Source: DASPHG01 sp963748315 (GTDB taxonomy: Bacteria > Actinomycetota > Thermoleophilia > Solirubrobacterales > Thermoleophilaceae). Taken from it: DNA of 64,000 bases. Location of the stretch: contig CAVVIK010000002.1 in the NCBI GenBank assembly GCA_963748315.1, positions 31,547 to 95,546 of the forward strand, in the 5' to 3' direction. How positions within the stretch are numbered: the first letter of the stretch is position 1; each line of letters opens with the position of its first letter. Both the position numbers and the translations under genes were made by a program. The notes below the pieces were generated by a model. The model searched no databases. It was not told where the DNA came from and was given only the letters and a program-made list of their open reading frames with translations. This document shows positions 1 to 10,829 of the stretch, piece after piece.

Positions 1-416
1 AGCCGATCCTCGACGAGAACTGGGCGTTCATCGCCGAGAAGGACGGTGAGACGGTGGGCGCGGCTTTGACCCTGCTCGACTACAACGAGATTCTCGCCAA
101 GGTGAACGGCCGCCTGCTGCCGTTCGGCTGGACGCGCTTCCTGCGCGCGAAGGACACGATCAAGTGGGTCCGGGTATGGGCCCTCGGCGTGCTGCCCGAG
201 TACCAGCACACCGGCGTGGCGGCCAAGTTCTACATCGAGCACTTCGAGACGGCCGCCCGCCGGCCCCAGAAGGGCGGCGAGACCGGCTGGATCCTCGAGT
301 CGAATACGGCGATGAACAAGGCGATGGAGGCGATGGGCGGCGACATCGTGAAGACCTTCCGCATCTACGAGAAGCCGTTGGCTCCGCCCGGTACCGGGGT
401 AGACTCGCCGTCTTGA
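1..416 (+). CDS. GNAT-like N-acetyltransferase, 5'-truncated
   Basis: The reading frame is open from base 3 at the window edge, so the N-terminus lies outside. About 138 residues remain. A V-W-A-L-G-V-L-P-E-Y-Q stretch, followed by a G-V-A-A-K-F helix start and a later W-I-L-E-S-N-T strand, matches the GNAT core: beta-4, the acetyl-CoA pyrophosphate loop in a diverged Q-H-T-G-V form, and beta-5. The substrate cannot be told; YghO-like actinobacterial acetyltransferases have this look. The in-frame GTG at 54 is internal, because coding-like sequence continues upstream of it. The stop overlaps the next gene's TTG start by four bases (TTGA), which suggests one transcript. Confidence 0.7.
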   Translation, partial: PILDENWAFIAEKDGETVGAALTLLDYNEILAKVNGRLLPFGWTRFLRAKDTIKWVRVWALGVLPEYQHTGVAAKFYIEHFETAARRPQKGGETGWILESNTAMNKAMEAMGGDIVKTFRIYEKPLAPPGTGVDSPS

Positions 417-682
417 CGGAATCGCTCCCAGTCCTCTCCGAGGTGAACGAGGTGCGGCCGGTGGAGCGGCCGCCCATGACGCTCGCTCAGCGGATCGTCT
501 CGCTCCCGGCGCCGATTTTGGCCGCGACGGGCGGGTTCCTGGCCGGCGTGGCCACGTTCGTGCTCTGGCGGATTCGCCACCCGCGGAGCCGCAAGGTCCG
601 GGTCGGCGGCCGCCGCGGCAAGAAGATCGAGATCGCCGAGTCCCGGTCTTTCCTCGTCGACATCCACCTCCTCAAGCGCTGA
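413..682 (+). CDS. Small single-pass membrane protein, unknown function
   Basis: An 89-residue protein starting at TTG 413, which overlaps the preceding stop as TTGA. Residues ~1-28 are polar. Residues ~31-51 form one hydrophobic segment (A-P-I-L-A-A-T-G-G-F-L-A-G-V). A strongly basic stretch (R-K-V-R-V-G-G-R-R-G-K-K) follows, which favours a cytoplasmic C-terminus by the positive-inside rule. I do not recognise a family. The start is inferred from translational coupling; an in-frame ATG at 476, just ahead of the membrane segment, is the alternative. Confidence 0.55.
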   Translation: MTESLPVLSEVNEVRPVERPPMTLAQRIVSLPAPILAATGGFLAGVATFVLWRIRHPRSRKVRVGGRRGKKIEIAESRSFLVDIHLLKR

Positions 683-705
683 GCGTCTCGCTGCAGCGCG
701 ACTTC

Positions 706-1593
706 GTGCCGCCGGGGCCGTACCGGCTCCCGCGGGCGTCGCGCTGCGGGCTGTTGAAGCGCCGCGGGTCGGGGGTCGTGCGGTGGGTCCACTTCCGCGA
801 CCAGCCGGTCATCGCGCGCGCGTGGCCGGGCCCGGGGGTGATCCGCGTCGCCGCCGACGCGCCCACGCGCGAGGCGGCGCTCTACGGCGTCGAGCGGATG
901 GCGTTCCTGTGCGGGCTCGACCAGGACCTCTCCGAGTTCCATGAGCGCTTCCGCCGCGACCCGCTGCTCGGCCGGGTGATCAGGCGCTGGCCGATGATCC
1001 GGCCGGAGCGCAAGGCGGAGCCGTTCGAGGCGCTCGCGTTCGCCATCACCGAGCAGCTGATCGAGGGTGGCCGGGCGTACGAGATCCAGCGCCGCCTGAT
1101 CTGGCGCTGGGGCCGCCGCAGCGACTGCCGTCGCTGGCGGGACGCGCCGACGCCCGGGGCGGTCGCCGGGCTCGCGCCCGCCGAGCTGGCGGCATGCGAC
1201 CTGGCCCCGAAGCGTGCACTCGCGATGGTCAAGGTCGCGCGCGAGGTCGCGGCGGGCCGCATCGACCTCGACGAGCACGAGCCCGCGTGGCAGCGGCTGC
1301 GGGCGATTCGCGAGATCGGCTCGTGGACCGTGGAGAAGCTCGCGCTCGAGGGCCAGGGCCGCGACGACATGATCCCGGCGGGCGATCTCGCCTACGTGAA
1401 GATCGTGGGCCGCCTCGCCGGCCTCGGCCGCCGGGCGAGCGAGGACGAGGTGCGCGAGTTCTTCGAGCCCTACGCGCCCTTCCAGGGCCTTGCAGGCACC
1501 TACGTCATCGCCGGCCGGCGGGCCCTGCTGCGGGACATTCCGCCGCGCTGGGCCGCGGGCCGGATGCCGCCCGCGGTCGGTCGGGCCGCGTAA
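706..1593 (+). CDS. DNA-3-methyladenine glycosylase II / AlkA-type HhH-GPD protein
   Basis: About 295 residues with an HhH-GPD glycosylase fold. The sequence has A-F-A-I-T-E-Q-L-I-E, the helix where AlkA proteins read ...I..Q.., then a helix-hairpin-helix A-I-R-E-I-G-S-W-T-V-E and the I-P-A-G-D-L-A-Y segment. Asp227 there aligns with the catalytic aspartate of AlkA. The family excises alkylated bases in base-excision repair. The GTG at 706 is the first standard start; the frame is open upstream only through CTG codons, so the true N-terminus may be a few residues longer. The gene converges with the thi operon on the other strand, with adjacent stops. Confidence 0.75.
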   Translation: MPPGPYRLPRASRCGLLKRRGSGVVRWVHFRDQPVIARAWPGPGVIRVAADAPTREAALYGVERMAFLCGLDQDLSEFHERFRRDPLLGRVIRRWPMIRPERKAEPFEALAFAITEQLIEGGRAYEIQRRLIWRWGRRSDCRRWRDAPTPGAVAGLAPAELAACDLAPKRALAMVKVAREVAAGRIDLDEHEPAWQRLRAIREIGSWTVEKLALEGQGRDDMIPAGDLAYVKIVGRLAGLGRRASEDEVREFFEPYAPFQGLAGTYVIAGRRALLRDIPPRWAAGRMPPAVGRAA

Positions 1594-2583
1594 CTACGGC
1601 ACCTCGCCCGGCAGGTAGTCGTTCGTGAACGAGCCCTCGGCGTCGATCAGGTTCTCGAGCAGCTCGTTGTCGCGCATCCACTTGGCGAACTCGTTCCACT
1701 CGCCCGGGTCCTGCCAGCCGTAGGGCTTGCCCTTGGGCGGCTGGAAGAGCGGCATGGTCACGTCGAGCACCTCGCGCTGGAGCTTCGGGTCGAGGTCTGG
1801 GTTCGCGTCGAGAAGCCCGTTGAGCGCCTTGTCCGGGTCGCGCCGCAGATCCTCGACGCCGCGCTCGAGGGCCGCCACGAAGCGCTTGATCCGGTCGTCG
1901 TCCTGATCCGCGTTGGCGACGAGCACGAGCTCGTCGTAGGTCGGCACGCCCGCCTGCTCGATCCGGATGATCTGCGGGTCCTTGCCGCGCAGCCGAAGGT
2001 CGGTGCCCTCGTAGTTCCAGAACCCGCCGAGGATCGCGTCCACCTTCTTCGCCAGCAGGGCACCCGTGAGGTTGAAGCCGACGTTGCGCTCCTCCACGTC
2101 GGCGCCGGCGCGCTTCGCGATCGCGTCGAGATAGGCGGACTGGTAGTCGATCCCGGCGGTGCCGACGACCTTTCCGTCGAGGTCCTCTGGCCGCCGGATT
2201 CCCGCGGACGGCAGCGAGATGATCGATGTCAGCGGCGCCTGGACGAGCGCGCCGACGGACTCGACGGAGAGGCCGTCGTCCCGCGCCCTCAATACCTCCG
2301 GCTCGTACGAGATCGCCAGGTCCACGCGCCCGCCCACGACCTGCTTGAGCGGCGCCGCCGGGTCCGGCGGCTCGCGGATCTCGACGTCGAGGCCGACGTC
2401 CTCGAAGTGGCCGGCCGCCTCGGCTGCGTAGATCGGGGCGTGGTCGGCGTTCGGGAAGAAGTCGAGCATGATCTCGAGCGGCTCGGGGGCGCCGGGGTCG
2501 AGGCTCTCCTCCTTCTCGCCGCAGCCGGCGGCAAGGGCGCAGACCGCGGCGAGCGCGGCGATAGCTGGGAGCAGTCGTCTCAA
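1594..2583 (-). CDS. thiY: Thiamine-precursor ABC transporter, substrate-binding lipoprotein
   Basis: A 329-residue NMT1/THI5-like periplasmic-type binding protein. It starts at TTG 2583, four bases inside the stop of the permease (TTGA). A lipoprotein signal ends at L-A-A-G-C-G. The mature start L-D-F-F-P-N-A-D-H-A-P-I-Y is the hallmark of ThiY/HMP-binding proteins, followed by G-G-R-V-D-L-A-I-S-Y-E-P. Role by family: binds hydroxymethylpyrimidine, formylaminopyrimidine or a related thiamine precursor outside the membrane and hands it to ThiX/ThiZ. Placement behind a TPP riboswitch makes the thiamine assignment firm, though the exact ligand is not visible. Confidence 0.88.
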   Translation of the reverse strand: MRRLLPAIAALAAVCALAAGCGEKEESLDPGAPEPLEIMLDFFPNADHAPIYAAEAAGHFEDVGLDVEIREPPDPAAPLKQVVGGRVDLAISYEPEVLRARDDGLSVESVGALVQAPLTSIISLPSAGIRRPEDLDGKVVGTAGIDYQSAYLDAIAKRAGADVEERNVGFNLTGALLAKKVDAILGGFWNYEGTDLRLRGKDPQIIRIEQAGVPTYDELVLVANADQDDDRIKRFVAALERGVEDLRRDPDKALNGLLDANPDLDPKLQREVLDVTMPLFQPPKGKPYGWQDPGEWNEFAKWMRDNELLENLIDAEGSFTNDYLPGEVP

Positions 2584-3323
2584 GTCTTGGTCCTCCAGGG
2601 AACGGCAGCGCGCTCGGCCAGCGACACGAGCGCGAACAGGCCAACGGCCATGATGGTCAGGATCACGACGCCCGCATAAACGCGCGGCGTCTCGAGCTGG
2701 TTGTTCCCCAGGAATATCAGGCGGCCGAGTCCCTCGTCGGCTCCCGCCAGCTCTCCGAACACCGCGCCGATCACCGCGACGGAGGCCCCGATCCGCAGGC
2801 CGCTGAAGAAACCGGGCAGCGCCGCGGGCAGCTCGACCCGCGACAGCCGGAACACGCGGCTCGCGCCGAGGCTCTGCATCAGCTTCAGAAGATCGGCCTC
2901 GACCGACCGCAGGCCGTCGAGCAGCCCGACCGCGATGGGGAAGAACGAGATCAGCGCCACGAGCGCGAGCTTCGGGCCGATGCCGTAGTCGAACGCGAGC
3001 ACGAAGATCGGCGCCAGCACGAATATCGGGATCGCCTGCGAGGCGACCAGCAGCGGGTAGGCCGCGTCGCGCAGCGGGCGGACGAGGTGCATCGCCACGG
3101 CGAGCACGAACGCAGCGGCGATCGCGATCGCGAGCCCAAGGAGCACCTCGACCAGGGTCACCCAGGCGTTGTCGAGGAGGAGCTCGCGGTCGTCGCGCAG
3201 CGCCTGCCAGGTCTCGGACGGCGACGCCAGCAGGAGGTCGTCGACCGAGTCCCAGCTCGCCACCCACCACCACGCGGCGAGGGCGAGCAACAGCAGGCCG
3301 AGCGCCGGCAGCACGCGCTTCAT
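2580..3323 (-). CDS. thiX: Thiamine-precursor ABC transporter, permease
   Basis: A 247-residue BPD_transp_1-type inner-membrane protein with about six hydrophobic segments. The conserved cytoplasmic coupling loop is present as L-L-K-L-M-Q-S-L-G-A-S-R-V-F. The N-terminus is one hydrophobic helix rich in Trp. It starts at ATG 3323, overlapping the ATPase stop by four bases (ATGA), and overlaps the downstream binding-protein gene in the same way, so the three subunits are translationally coupled. It forms the membrane channel of the importer. Confidence 0.88.
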   Translation of the reverse strand: MKRVLPALGLLLLALAAWWWVASWDSVDDLLLASPSETWQALRDDRELLLDNAWVTLVEVLLGLAIAIAAAFVLAVAMHLVRPLRDAAYPLLVASQAIPIFVLAPIFVLAFDYGIGPKLALVALISFFPIAVGLLDGLRSVEADLLKLMQSLGASRVFRLSRVELPAALPGFFSGLRIGASVAVIGAVFGELAGADEGLGRLIFLGNNQLETPRVYAGVVILTIMAVGLFALVSLAERAAVPWRTKT

Positions 3324-4060
3324 AGGCCGAGGGCCTCCAGCGCCCGCTCCTTCAGCTCGACGAACGCCGGGTCGGTGACCGTCTCGCGCCGGGCCCTCGG
3401 GCGCGGCAGCGGCACCTCGAGCTCCGCCACCACGCGACCCGGCCGCGGGGACATGACCGCGACTCGGTCGGCCAGGTAGAGCGCCTCCTCGACGTCGTGG
3501 GTGACCAGCAGCGTCGTGCGCGGCTCCGCCTCGAGCGCATCGGCCAGCCACGATTGCATCTCGGCGCGGGTCAAAGAGTCGAGCGAGGCGAACGGCTCGT
3601 CGAGCAAGAGCAGCGGGCGGCCGGGGAGGAGGGTGCGCAGGAACGCGACGCGCTGGCGCATGCCGCCCGAGAGCTCGTACGGCGGAGTGCGCTCGAAGCC
3701 GCCGAGGCCGAACCGCTCGAAGAGCGGTGCCGCCCGGCGCCGGGCCTCGCCGCGCCGCACACCGCCCGCCTCGAGCGCCAGCGCCGCGTTGCCGAGAGCG
3801 TCGCGCCACGGCAAGAGCAGATCCTTTTGCGGCATGTACGCCGCGGCCGGGGCGGCGACCTCGCCCGCGTCGGGCTCCTGAAGCCCGGCGATGAGCTCGA
3901 GCAGAGTGGACTTGCCGCACCCGGACGGCCCGACGATCGCCACGATCTCACCGTCCCCGACCGTGAGGTCGACCCCGGCGAGCGCCTCGACCTCGCGAAA
4001 GCGCCGGCCCACTGCGCCCAGTTGGACGGCGGCGGTCTCCTTGACGAGAGTGGACGGCAA
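3320..4060 (-). CDS. thiZ: Thiamine-precursor ABC transporter, ATP-binding subunit
   Basis: 246 residues from TTG 4060. Walker A is G-P-S-G-C-G-K-S-T, the signature is L-S-G-G-M-R-Q-R, Walker B is L-L-L-L-D-E-P-F, and the switch histidine follows in V-T-H-D. This is the nitrate/sulfonate/taurine/ThiZ branch. An ATG at 4081 is in frame but lies inside the TPP aptamer, so it is unlikely to be the start. TTG 4060 has an A-G-G-G-A-G Shine-Dalgarno whose bases form the 3' end of the riboswitch. First gene of the three-gene operon. Confidence 0.85.
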   Translation of the reverse strand: MPSTLVKETAAVQLGAVGRRFREVEALAGVDLTVGDGEIVAIVGPSGCGKSTLLELIAGLQEPDAGEVAAPAAAYMPQKDLLLPWRDALGNAALALEAGGVRRGEARRRAAPLFERFGLGGFERTPPYELSGGMRQRVAFLRTLLPGRPLLLLDEPFASLDSLTRAEMQSWLADALEAEPRTTLLVTHDVEEALYLADRVAVMSPRPGRVVAELEVPLPRPRARRETVTDPAFVELKERALEALGL

Positions 4061-4066
4061 CTGCGC

Positions 4067-4152
4067 TCCCTTCGCGGGCATTACCCCACAGGTTCGAAGG
4101 GTCAGCACCGGGTCGTGGGTGCTATCTCAGCCCGCCTCCGCGAGCCCCCCTG
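4067..4152 (-). promoter_or_regulatory. TPP (THI-element) riboswitch
   Basis: Read on the minus strand, the TPP aptamer consensus blocks appear in order: AGGGGGGCT, then GGCTGAGA, an optional hairpin AGCACC...GGTGCT, then GACCCTTCGAACCTG, GGGGTAATGCC and CGCGAAGGGA. GGCTGAGA and CTTCGAACCTG are the pyrophosphate- and pyrimidine-sensing core. It sits directly before the HMP/thiamine-precursor transporter. The terminal AGGGA doubles as the Shine-Dalgarno for TTG 4060, so control is most likely at translation initiation. I could not resolve a clean closing P1 stem by eye. Confidence 0.9.
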
Positions 4153-4206
4153 TTACGAGGCGGCAGTCTACTCCGGCTCTATACTGCTTACCCGTTGTAA
4201 GTAGCT

Positions 4207-6501
<2,295 letters not shown>

Positions 6502-6513
<12 letters not shown>

Positions 6514-9500
6514 CGCCGGCTCCAGCAGCCGGGTCCATACCGTGTCGTTGTCGGCATCGTCGACGGCGACGACCGAGAACTGAAGGCGCGGGTGGTCGGT
6601 GCGGCGGAGCCACCTGATGTGTTCGCTTGCGCGGACGCAGGTAGACGCGATGCGTGCCCGCTTCCAGCTCGTCGCGCACACGCGCGACGCGTCGGTTGCG
6701 CCGTAGCAGCCGCAGGTCAACCGTCCCGCCCTCGTCGAGTGTCACGCCGACGCGGAGCCGGCCGGTGCGGCGCAGACGGCGGAGCCACCTGCGCTCGGCG
6801 AACTCGAGTTGGAGGGCAGGCCCGGTGACATCGGCTTCGCTGCCCGGATCGGGCTCGGGGTCGGGCTCCGGGTCGGGGTCGGGCTCCGGGTCGGGCTCCG
6901 GGTCGGGGTCCGGCTTCGGGTCGGGGTCGGGGTCGGGTTCGGGTTCGGGGGTCGTGTCCACCGCCCAGGCCCGCGCAGCGGGCGACGGGTCGGCGTTGCC
7001 TGCCGCATCTGTCGCCCTGACGGAGAACGTGTGGCCGCCGTCGGCGAGGCTCGCATACGACCGCGGGTCGGTGCACGGATGCCAGGCTCCGTCGTCGAGC
7101 TTGCACTCGAACGACGCGCTCCCGTCCGGCGACGAGAAGCTGAACACCGCCGAAGCCGACGTGACCGTCCCGACCGGGCCGGCGGTGATCTCGGTCTCCG
7201 GGGGTGTCAGGTCGATCGTCCAGACCTGCGATGCCGGCGAGGGATCGACGTTCCCGGCACTGTCCCGCGCCCGTACCGAGAACGTATGGGGACCTTCGGA
7301 AAGGCTCGCGTACGTCTTCGGGTCCGCGCACACCTCCCAGGCGCCCGCGTCGAGCTTGCATTCGAACGAAGCGCTGCCGTCGCCGGATGAGAACTCGAAT
7401 GCCGCCGCGCTCGAGGACAGCGTGCCGCTCGGCCCGCCCGCGAGCGAGGTGTCCGGAGCGGTTGTGTCCACGGTCCACGTCCGCGACGTCGGCTCGCCGT
7501 GCACGTTGCCGGCGGTGTCCCTCGCGCGCACGTAGAAGGTGTGGCTGCCCTCGGACAGGCCGGAGTACCCCTTCGGGCTGTTGCACGGCTCCCAGTCGTC
7601 GTCCGACTCAAGTGAGCACTCGAACGACGCACTCTCGTCCGCGGAGAAGAATTGGAAGGACGCGTTGGCCGAGGCGACCGTCCCGCTTGGGCCCTGGCTG
7701 ATCGACGCGGCGGGCGCGGTCAGATCGACCGTCCAGGCTCGCGACGCCGGGGTCGGGTCCACGTTCCCGGCGGCGTCCTTCGCCCTGACCTCGAACGTGT
7801 ACGGGCCGTCCGGCAGCGCGGTGTAGTCGTGCGGGCTGGCGCAAGATTCCCAGGCCTCAGAGCCGAGCCTGCATTCGAACGATGAGCCGGCGCCCGACGA
7901 GAACTGGAACGACGCGGAGCTCGACGCGACGGTCCCGGACGGCCCGGCCGTGATCGAAGTGTCCGGCGGTGTCGTGTCGACCGTCCATGCACGCGACTCC
8001 GGAGTGGCGTCCGTGTTCCCGACCGCGTCCTTCGCACGAACGTAGAAGATGTGGCCGCCGTCCACGAGGGCGGTGTATTGCTTCGGGCTGCTGCATGCCT
8101 GCCAGCCGGCGGCGTCGAGCTTGCACTCGAAGGACGCGCTCCAGTCGTCCGAGGAGAAGCCGAACGAGGCGGCGGTCGAGGCAACGGTTCCGGAGGGCCC
8201 GGTCGCGGCGAGCGTGGTGTGCGGTGCAGTGGTGTCGACGGTCCATGTCCGCGCGGCGGGGGTCTTGTCGACGTTCCCGGCCGTGTCGATCGAGCGGACG
8301 GAGAAGGTGTGCGAGCCGTCCGAGAGCCCGCTGTAGGCCTTGGGGCTCGAGCACGCGGCCCAATTTCCCGTGTCGAGCTTGCACTCGAACGACGAGCCCG
8401 CCTCCGATGAGAACTGGAACGACGCGGAGCCCGACGCGACGGTCCCGGACGGCCCGCTCGCTGCGAGCGACGTCTCGGGATCGGTCGTGTCCACGGTCCA
8501 GGTCCGCGCCGGCGGAGACGCGTCGGCGTTGCCCAGACCATCCTTGGCGCGCACCGAGAAGGTGTGCGATCCGTCCGAGAGCCCGCTGTAGCCCTTCGGG
8601 CTGGTGCATGCCTGCCAGCCGGCGGAGTCGAGCTTGCACTCGAACGTCGCGCCCGGCTCGGGTGAGGAGAATTCGAACGAGGCGGAGCCCGAGCCGACGG
8701 TTCCGGAGGGGCCGGTCGCGCGCGAGCGTGGTGTCGGGCGCGGTGGTGTCGGAGGTCCACGTCCGCGTGGCCGGGCTCTGGTCCACGTTCCCGGCGAGGT
8801 CGGTCGAGCGGACGGAGAAGGTGTGCGAGCCGTCTGAGAGCCCGCTGTAGCCCTTCGGGTTGGTGCATGCCTGCCAGCCGGCGGAGTCGAGCTTGCACTC
8901 GAACGACGCCCCCGCCTCGGTGGACGAGAACTCGAACGAGGCGGAGCCCGACGCGACGGTCCCGGACGGGCCGTTGGTAATCGAGGTGTTCGGCGGGGTC
9001 GTGTCGGGCGGGTCCGAACCGGGCGGATTCGCTGGGACGTTGGGGGCGGACCCGTCGAGGCGCACCCACTTCGCCACCGACGGCACGCCGTCGTTCAGCG
9101 CGAAGAGCATGTACCAGCCGGGCGGCGCGACGTTCGCGGAGGGCGGGGTCTGGAGCGTGTACCCGCTGCCGGCGTGCTCGGCCACGACCGCCAGCGGGAC
9201 GAGCCGCTGGCTCATGTCGTTCGCATGTGTGACCGCCGAAGGCGCGACCAGGACCGCGCTGTCGATGTCACCCGTCGTGCCGACGCCAACTGGCACGTTC
9301 CAGCGGAACGCCTCCGGGACGGAGGAGATCTCCGGCCGTGGGCCCTTGAAGAGATAGGGCGGCGAGTAGATCTCGCCGGTGTCGTCGGGCGCGACCGGGT
9401 TTCTGTCGTCGCCGGTCGACAGCACGCGCCCGTCCGGCAGAAGCAACGCCGTGGAGTGGTAGGCGCGCGTCTCGACCTGGCTCGGGCCGGTGCGCCAGGT

Positions 9501-10781
9501 TCCGGTGACCGGGTCGTACAGCTCGACCGCGCGCTCGACGGTCGAGCGGTCGACCTTGTCGGTCCCGCCGATCGTGACCATCGATCCGTCGGGGAGCTGC
9601 ACCGTGTTCGCCCATTGGCGCTGGACGGCGAGGGCCGGGAAGCTCCCCCAGGCCGGGGTCGCGTCGGCGACGTCGATCATCTCGTTGAACGTGGCCGGCG
9701 GCCCGCTGGACGGGCGCCCGCCGATCGCGGCGACGCTGGTCGATCCGTCCGGCCCATCTGGGAGGAGGACCGCGTTCGCTCCGTCCCGGCGCGTGGCGAG
9801 AGGCGGCAGGTCGCTCCACGGATCGGCGAGGGTCGCCGGGTCGAAGACGTCCGACTCCCACCGGCCCGGGCCCGCCAGGAGCACCGTCCCGTCCGGCATC
9901 GTGAACAGGTGGGGATATAGATCCATGTCCCGTCGCTGCGCCGGCGTGTCGAGGAGCGTGAAGGAGTTCGTGTCGGCGTTGTAGATCTCGGGCGCGTCGT
10001 TCAGAAGCCCGCCGGGCGCGTCGCTGCTCAACCCGCTCACGACAAGTGTCCGCCCGTCGCCGAGGAGCACCTGGGTCGGGTACCAGCGCCCGTCCGATCC
10101 CGCGGGCCGCGGGAGCTCGGTCCACTCCTCGGTGGCGGGGTCGAAGACGACGGCGGCATCGAGCCCGGCCCAGTCCGTGAACGCGTCATCCGGGTCCTCG
10201 TTCCCCTCCATCAACGTGCCGCCCACGACGAGGACCCGTCCGTCCGGGAGGAACGACATGCCCGAGCAGAAGATCGGGATGTTGGCCCCGCTCGCACCGG
10301 TCGGGGTGACGTCGCGGATCGCATCGGCGCCGTAACCCTTGGCCGGGTCCCAGAGCCATGCGTCGGTCCCGGTTCCGAGTGGAGCGCCCTGCCGGCCCCA
10401 CATCAAGACCTTGCCCGTGTGGAGCATGGCTGCGTGCACCGCGTAGCCCTTCCAATTCGTGGTCATCACGAACGGCGGCGCCCAGCTGCCGTCCGCGCTT
10501 GGTTCTCCCGCGGCGGTATGCGCGCGGACGAAGACGTCGCGCTCCGCACGCCGCTGGGCGCGCCTGGCTCGCCGCCGCTCGGCAGGCGTCATGCGCTTCC
10601 ACTGCCGGCGCGCGCGCATCTGGGCGCGCTCGATCTTCATGTGCTCGAGCGCGTGCTGGCGCCCGATCACGGACTCTTCGGGCACGCCAAGCTGATGCCC
10701 GTGAGCAAGGGCGGGAGAGAGCAGCAGCCCCGTGGCGACGGCCAAAAACGCCGCCAGACGACCAGCATCCGTGCGAGTCAC
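6502..10781 (-). CDS. Secreted copper-radical oxidase (galactose/glyoxal oxidase type) with eight Ig-like repeats; two frameshifts
   Basis: Signal peptide, a basic helical N-terminal region, a Kelch beta-propeller, and the DUF1929 E-set domain (to ~9060). Eight ~85-residue Ig-like repeats, a Glu/Asp-Pro linker and a C-terminal domain shared with the next gene upstream follow. All residues of the copper/Cys-Tyr radical site are visible: Cys172 (F-C-S-G-M), Tyr234 (R-W-Y-P-T), Tyr441-His442 (R-A-Y-H-S) and His519 (T-H-A-N-D-M). The family oxidises primary alcohols or aldehydes with O2, giving H2O2. One extra base near 8722 (C-G context) and one near 6620 break the frame. In-frame homology resumes after each, and the 4280-base span equals 3n+2, as two insertions predict. 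Stop TAG 6502-6504. Confidence 0.82.
6844..6952 (-). repeat. Glu-Pro/Asp-Pro dipeptide linker repeat
   Basis: A low-complexity tract built from GGGTCG/GGGTCC-type hexamers on the plus strand. It encodes roughly 35 residues of alternating Pro with Glu, Asp and one Lys on the minus strand. Such stiff acidic linkers separate domains in secreted proteins; here it divides the Ig-like array from the C-terminal domain. Confidence 0.85.
6953..9003 (-). repeat. Eight tandem Ig-like repeats inside the oxidase gene
   Basis: Each unit is about 85 codons. It opens with P-x-T-x-L/I-x-x-G-P-S-G-T-V-A-S, passes through S-F-E-C-K-L-D and W-x-x-C-x-x-P-x-x-Y, and ends A-G-N-V-D-x-x-P-x-x-R-x-W-T-V-D-T-T. Two Cys per unit suggest one disulfide each. 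Units 1-3 are so similar in DNA (for example ~8310-8390, ~8570-8650 and ~8830-8910) that recombination or misassembly could change the copy number. Such repeats usually project a catalytic domain from the cell surface or bind a partner; that role is inferred. Confidence 0.85.
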
Positions 10782-10829
10782 CCGTCGAGCATGGGGCTTC
10801 CTAGGCGATTTTCGCCATCGAACGGACGT

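Noticed and set aside
4079..4108. ATG at 4081 or a start at 4108 for the ABC ATPase
   Set aside because: Both lie within or upstream of the conserved end of the TPP aptamer; TTG 4060 has the Shine-Dalgarno.
6953..9003. CRISPR-like or VNTR repeat array
   Set aside because: Unit length is ~255 bases, in frame, encoding Ig-like domains; no short repeats with unique spacers.
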